Shown: positions 60,180 to 64,000 of the stretch, piece by piece
Layout of the letters: each line of letters opens with the position of its first letter
Position numbering within the stretch: the first letter of the stretch is position 1
NCBI RefSeq assembly: GCF_008933955.1
Contig: NZ_WBXO01000010.1
Span: 1-64,000, forward strand
DNA: 64,000 nucleotides
DNA from: Heliorestis acidaminivorans
GTDB taxonomy: Bacteria; Bacillota; Desulfitobacteriia; Heliobacteriales; Heliobacteriaceae
Direction: 5' to 3'
Program-made: the position numbers and the translations under genes
Notes under the pieces: generated by a model
Told to the model about the DNA's origin: nothing
What the model saw: the letters and a program-made list of their open reading frames with translations, nothing else
Databases searched by the model: none

Positions 60180-61028
60180 ATGTATCCCATCGTAAAAAAA
60201 ATAATCCATTCTCCAGCCGTAAAAGAATTTGAAGTCTACGCACCTATGGTTGCGGAAAAAGCGAAAGCAGGACAGTTTTTTATTTTGCGCGTTAGTGAGA
60301 AAGCGGAGCGGATTCCTCTAACCATTGCTGATTATAATCGTGAACAAGGCACTATTACTACCATTATTCAAGAACTTGGTGCGAGTTCCACTTTGTTTGG
60401 GCAGATGGAAGAAGGAGACCATATTTTAGATTTCGTAGGTCCTCTAGGTGTACCATCGGAGATTGAGCGCTATGACCATCCTGTTGTTTTAGTTGGTGGC
60501 GGTATTGGTATTGCGCCTATTTTTCCTATTGCTCGTGATCTGAAAGAAGCAGGCAATGAAGTGATTTCTATCATTGGTGCTCGTAACAAAGAGCTGTTAA
60601 TCTGGGAAGAGAAGATGGCTTCTGTTAGTGATCAGCTTATTGTCTGTACTGATGATGGCTCTTATGGACGCCAAGGCTTTGTTACTGATGCCTTGAAAGA
60701 CCTTTATGAAGAGCGTGGACAATTATCAGCTCTGTGGGCTATTGGGCCTATGCCTATGATGCGGGCTATCACTAATGTTACTCGTCCTTGGGAATTGAAG
60801 ACTATTGTCAGCATGAACCCCCTAATGATGGACGGTACAGGTATGTGCGGCGCTTGTCGTGTACAAGTTGGCAGTGAGACTAAGTTTGCCTGTGTAGATG
60901 GACCTGAATTTGACGGTCATCTTGTTGACTTTGATCTTGCTATCAAAAGATTGTCTATCTATAAAGATCAAGAAAAAAGAGCCCTAGCTGTATTGGAACA
61001 TAAAGGAGGTCATTGCGGGTGTCAGTAA
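60180..61028 (+). CDS. NfnA-like FAD/NAD-binding [2Fe-2S] subunit
   Basis: A 282-residue ferredoxin-NADP reductase-type subunit. It has an N-terminal FAD-binding barrel, an NAD(P) Rossmann domain (VVLVGGGIGIAPIFPIARDL) and a C-terminal Cys cluster (MCGACRV ... KFACVDGPEFDGHLVDF) for a [2Fe-2S]. With the NfnB-like gene overlapping its end it should form an electron-bifurcating NADH-dependent ferredoxin:NADP+ oxidoreductase; a sulfide dehydrogenase role is the older alternative. AAGGAGG precedes ATG 60180. Confidence 0.9.
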   Translation: MYPIVKKIIHSPAVKEFEVYAPMVAEKAKAGQFFILRVSEKAERIPLTIADYNREQGTITTIIQELGASSTLFGQMEEGDHILDFVGPLGVPSEIERYDHPVVLVGGGIGIAPIFPIARDLKEAGNEVISIIGARNKELLIWEEKMASVSDQLIVCTDDGSYGRQGFVTDALKDLYEERGQLSALWAIGPMPMMRAITNVTRPWELKTIVSMNPLMMDGTGMCGACRVQVGSETKFACVDGPEFDGHLVDFDLAIKRLSIYKDQEKRALAVLEHKGGHCGCQ

Positions 61029-62470
61029 AGAATCGTCCTGGCCGACAAGAAATGCCTTGCCAGGCTCCGCAAGAACGGGTCAGTAACTTTAACGAAGTGG
61101 CTCTTGGTTATACAGAAGAACAGGCTATTATAGAAGCAAAACGTTGTCTGCAATGTAAAAAGCCTAAATGCCGTGATGGCTGTCCTGTAGAAGTGCTTAT
61201 TCCTGAATTTATTCAAGCTGTGGCAGACGGTGATATGGCTACGGCGGCTAAACAATTGAAGTTGAAAAATGCTTTACCTGCTGTTTGTGGTCGTGTCTGC
61301 CCACAGGAAAGTCAGTGCGAAAGTAAGTGCATTGTGGGCATTAAGTCTGAACCAGTTGCTATTGGGCGCTTAGAGCGTTTTGTTGCTGATTGGGAAATGG
61401 CTAAGGAAGAAGCCGAAGAAGCTAAGGTTGCTGATCTAGATACTGTAGATGGCGATCAGGAATCAGAAAGTTCTGCTACAGCATCTCCTAAGAAACAGAA
61501 AGTAGCAATTATCGGTGCTGGTCCTGCTGGCTTAAGCTGTGCCGCCGATCTAGCTCGCTTTGGCTATGATGTTACTGTTTTTGAAGCTCTGCATGTTGCT
61601 GGTGGCGTACTTATGTATGGTATTCCAGAGTTTCGTTTGCCTAAAGCGATTGTGGAAAAAGAGATTGATAGCTTGCGTAAGCTAGGTGTCAATCTACAAG
61701 TAAACATGGTAGGTGGCAAAACTTTTACTGTTGAGGATTTGCAACAAAAAGGCTATGAAGCTGTTTTTATAGGTACTGGTGCTGGTCTGCCTAACTTTAT
61801 GGGTATTCCTGGCGAGAATCTTTGTGGCGTTTTTGCGGCTAATGAATTCTTAACTCGTACTAACCTAATGAAAGGCTACGATTTCCCTAATTTTCTAACG
61901 CCTGTAATTAGTGGTCGCAAAGTAGCTGTTCTTGGTGCAGGTAACGTAGCTATGGATGCGGCAAGAACTGCTCTACGCTTAGGTGCTGAAGAAGTTTCGA
62001 TCGTTTATCGCCGTTCAGAAAAAGAAATGCCTGCTCGTGCTGAAGAGATTGAACATGCTCATGAAGAAGGTGTGCAGTTCAAAGTATTGACTAACCCTGT
62101 GGAAATTGTAGGCGATGAGCAAGGTTGGGTTAAAGGGATGAACTGTCTCCGTTATGAGTTAGGTGAACCTGATGAATCTGGTCGCCGTCGTCCTGTGCCT
62201 GTGGAAGGCTCTGAGTTTTTCATGGAAGTAGATTCAGTTATTGTTGCTATTGGCCAAGGTCCTAATCCTCTGGTGACACAATCAACAGCAGGTCTGGCCT
62301 TAAATCGCAAAGGTACTATTCAAGCTGACGAAGAAGGACGTACTTCTCTACCTGGTGTTTTTGCTGGTGGCGATATTGTTACCGGTGCGGCAACAGTTAT
62401 TTTGGCTATGGGTGCAGGCAAAAAATCTGCCCGTGCTATAGATCAATATCTTCAGAGCAAGCAGTCCTGA
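61019..62470 (+). CDS. NfnB-like / GltA-type glutamate synthase small-subunit homologue
   Basis: A 483-residue flavoprotein. N-terminal Cys motifs CLQCKKPKCRDGCPV and CGRVCPQESQCESKC bind two [4Fe-4S]. Two Rossmann domains follow (AIIGAGPAGLSCAADLARFG and VAVLGAGNVAMDAARTALRL). With NfnA upstream it is the likely bifurcating partner. An acidic, Ala/Glu-rich insertion (~125-160) is present. GTG 61019 is chosen because GGAGGT lies 8 nt upstream; TTG 61013 is too close. It overlaps the NfnA gene by 10 bp. Confidence 0.9.
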   Translation: MSVKNRPGRQEMPCQAPQERVSNFNEVALGYTEEQAIIEAKRCLQCKKPKCRDGCPVEVLIPEFIQAVADGDMATAAKQLKLKNALPAVCGRVCPQESQCESKCIVGIKSEPVAIGRLERFVADWEMAKEEAEEAKVADLDTVDGDQESESSATASPKKQKVAIIGAGPAGLSCAADLARFGYDVTVFEALHVAGGVLMYGIPEFRLPKAIVEKEIDSLRKLGVNLQVNMVGGKTFTVEDLQQKGYEAVFIGTGAGLPNFMGIPGENLCGVFAANEFLTRTNLMKGYDFPNFLTPVISGRKVAVLGAGNVAMDAARTALRLGAEEVSIVYRRSEKEMPARAEEIEHAHEEGVQFKVLTNPVEIVGDEQGWVKGMNCLRYELGEPDESGRRRPVPVEGSEFFMEVDSVIVAIGQGPNPLVTQSTAGLALNRKGTIQADEEGRTSLPGVFAGGDIVTGAATVILAMGAGKKSARAIDQYLQSKQS

Positions 62471-62500
62471 TTCTGAACCTACCCTGTGGGGGGGCGAGCA

Positions 62501-63871
62501 ATGAATAAAGTATGGTCAATAACAGAGCTGAACCAGTATATTGAAGGTCTCTTAAGTGAAGAAGAGACTTTACAAGATATATGGGTTCAAGGTGAGCTTT
62601 CTAACTTTAAGCATCACAGCTCTGGTCACATGTATTTTACCTTAAAAGATCGGGAAGGTACTCTTAAAGCCCTTATGTTTCGTGGGCGGGCTCGGTTTCT
62701 CAAGTTTCGCCCTGAAAACGGTCTCCAAGTGGTGATTAGAGGTCGTATTGCTGTTTATGCTCGTGATGGTGTATATCAGCTTTATGCTGAAGAGATGGAG
62801 CCAGCTGGTCTTGGTGGAATTTACTTAGCTTTAGAACAAGTGCGTCAACGTTTAGAAGCTGATGGTCTTTTTGCTTCAGAGCGAAAGAGACCTTTGCCTT
62901 TTCTACCACGAGCTGTTGGTATTGTTACAGCACCAACTGGAGCGGCTATTCGCGATCTTTATGCTGTTATTACGCGGCGCTATCCTAAGATGAATATCTT
63001 TTTAGCACCAGCGATGGTTCAAGGTGAAGAAGCACCAGAGAGCTTAATTAAGGCTTTGGAAAAAATGAGAAATCACCCTCTCGTCGATGTAGTCATTATC
63101 GGTAGAGGTGGCGGATCTCGAGAAGACCTCTGGGCTTTTAATGATGAACAGCTATGTCGTGTCATCGCCGACTTTCCTATTCCAGTTATCTCCGCAGTCG
63201 GTCACGAATCTGACGTCTCTTTAAGTGATTTAGTTGCTGATGTTCGTGCCGCTACCCCCTCAGCCGCGGCAGAGTTGGCTGTTCCTGTCTATGATAGCTT
63301 GAAGATACAATGTAATGATCTGGAAGAGCGCTTGCGCAGAGCTATGCATAGCCAGATTAGTAGTTCCCGCCAGGCAGTTACAAGTCTCGAAAAAAGGCCT
63401 GTGCTGGCTAATCCTTTGCAAAATTTGCGCATCCAACAACAGCGTGTTGATCAATTAGAAGAACGTCTTTTGCGTAACTCTGAAAGAGCCATTATTGCCC
63501 AGAAAGCTAAGCAAGTGCAGGATTTAGAAGCTCGTTTGCTTGCTCATGTGCAAGGGCGACGGACTGAACAGATGGCTCAGCGTGTTGATGAACTGCGCCA
63601 CCGTTTGATCTACCAAGCTAATCAGAAACTGCTCAAAAAACGCAGTGAAATAGCTATGCAAGCAGGCCTACTCGATGCCTTGAGCCCCCTAGCTGTTTTG
63701 GATCGAGGCTTTGCCCTTTGTCTAAATGAAAAAGAAGAAGTGCTCAGAGATGCTGAACAAGTCTCCCCTGGTGAGTCTATTCACATTACCTTGCGCAAAG
63801 GCGAAGTAACTTGTAAAGTGGAAGAGAGGAAGGTGACAAGCCGATGGCAGATCAATCAAAAGAAGAGCTAG
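62501..63871 (+). CDS. xseA: Exonuclease VII large subunit
   Basis: A 456-residue XseA. An N-terminal OB fold (WVQGELSNFKHHSSGHMYFTLKD) is followed by the catalytic domain (GIVTAPTGAAIRDLYAVITR, GRGGGSREDLWAFND, GHESDVSLSDLVADVRAATP) and a long C-terminal coiled coil. It degrades single-stranded DNA with XseB. ATG 62501 follows a GGGGGG site. It overlaps xseB by 28 bp. Confidence 0.96.
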   Translation: MNKVWSITELNQYIEGLLSEEETLQDIWVQGELSNFKHHSSGHMYFTLKDREGTLKALMFRGRARFLKFRPENGLQVVIRGRIAVYARDGVYQLYAEEMEPAGLGGIYLALEQVRQRLEADGLFASERKRPLPFLPRAVGIVTAPTGAAIRDLYAVITRRYPKMNIFLAPAMVQGEEAPESLIKALEKMRNHPLVDVVIIGRGGGSREDLWAFNDEQLCRVIADFPIPVISAVGHESDVSLSDLVADVRAATPSAAAELAVPVYDSLKIQCNDLEERLRRAMHSQISSSRQAVTSLEKRPVLANPLQNLRIQQQRVDQLEERLLRNSERAIIAQKAKQVQDLEARLLAHVQGRRTEQMAQRVDELRHRLIYQANQKLLKKRSEIAMQAGLLDALSPLAVLDRGFALCLNEKEEVLRDAEQVSPGESIHITLRKGEVTCKVEERKVTSRWQINQKKS

Positions 63872-64000
63872 TCCTTTCTTATGAAAATGCTCTGGCCCGT
63901 CTAGAAGAAGTTGTTCGCAACTTAGAAAAGGGAGAAGCAACGCTCGATCAATCCCTACAGCTTTTTCAAGAAGGTATCGTTCTTGTTCGCCATTGTCACG
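63844..64000 (+). CDS. xseB: Exonuclease VII small subunit, partial
   Basis: ATG 63844 opens MADQSKEELVLSYENALARL followed by EEVVRNLEKGEATLDQSLQLF, a typical XseB helical hairpin. It is cut by the window end after about 52 residues. AGGAAGGTGA lies 6 nt upstream. Overlap with xseA suggests coupling. Confidence 0.95.
   Translation, partial: MADQSKEELVLSYENALARLEEVVRNLEKGEATLDQSLQLFQEGIVLVRHCH

Overview
The window comes from an endospore-forming, low-to-moderate-GC Firmicute, most likely a member of the Clostridia. It carries a complete spoIIIAA-AH operon behind the usual aroQ / M24 peptidase / efp block, many near-perfect AGGAGG ribosome sites, TTG and GTG starts, and extended -10 (TGnTATAAT) promoters. 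The small-gene set (DUF1659, DUF2922, YvrJ, ComFB), the type IV pilus genes and the gene order would fit a heliobacterium-like organism. That placement is inference and could not be tested here.

The window has two halves. From about 36 kb to the right end it is compact housekeeping DNA on the + strand: pilT, small conserved genes, a soluble hybrid histidine kinase, comFB, tldD and a TldE-like partner, aroQ, an Xaa-Pro peptidase, efp, the spoIIIA operon, an oxaloacetate decarboxylase-alpha/AccB fusion with accC, Asp23 and AmaP, nusB, a TsaD-like gene, an NfnAB-like pair, xseA and the start of xseB. From 1 to about 36 kb it is accessory, mosaic DNA, with two REP-associated tyrosine transposases (RAYTs), several families of short palindromic repeats, gene remnants, secreted proteins, and two paralogous minor-pilin cassettes around a chemoreceptor.

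Two accessory loci look least like described systems. (1) At 3.4-5.2 kb an AT-rich three-gene operon sits just downstream of a dprA gene that has lost its catalytic core. It encodes an unknown helical protein, a SecB-like chaperone and a PD-(D/E)XK nuclease-like protein. This is a plausible toxin-antitoxin-chaperone or anti-phage cassette. (2) At 9.25-12.96 kb an 880-residue protein joins an Xre-type helix-turn-helix to a large P-loop NTPase with two Walker A-like loops. It is divergent from a Csa1/Cas4-I-like protein that has lost both its nuclease lysine motif and its C-terminal Fe-S cysteines, with no CRISPR locus in view. Four similar AACTT..AGT operator-like sites lie between the two genes.

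Other notable items are an orphan RpnS-like C-terminal fragment with its own ribosome site between two ~310-bp direct repeats that precede a RAYT, a strong internal ribosome site inside the OadA-AccB fusion, two genes (a prepilin and spoIIIAF) whose best-placed start codon is ATC, gene fossils of dprA, pilT and a lipoprotein gene, and a MITE-like inverted-repeat element upstream of efp.
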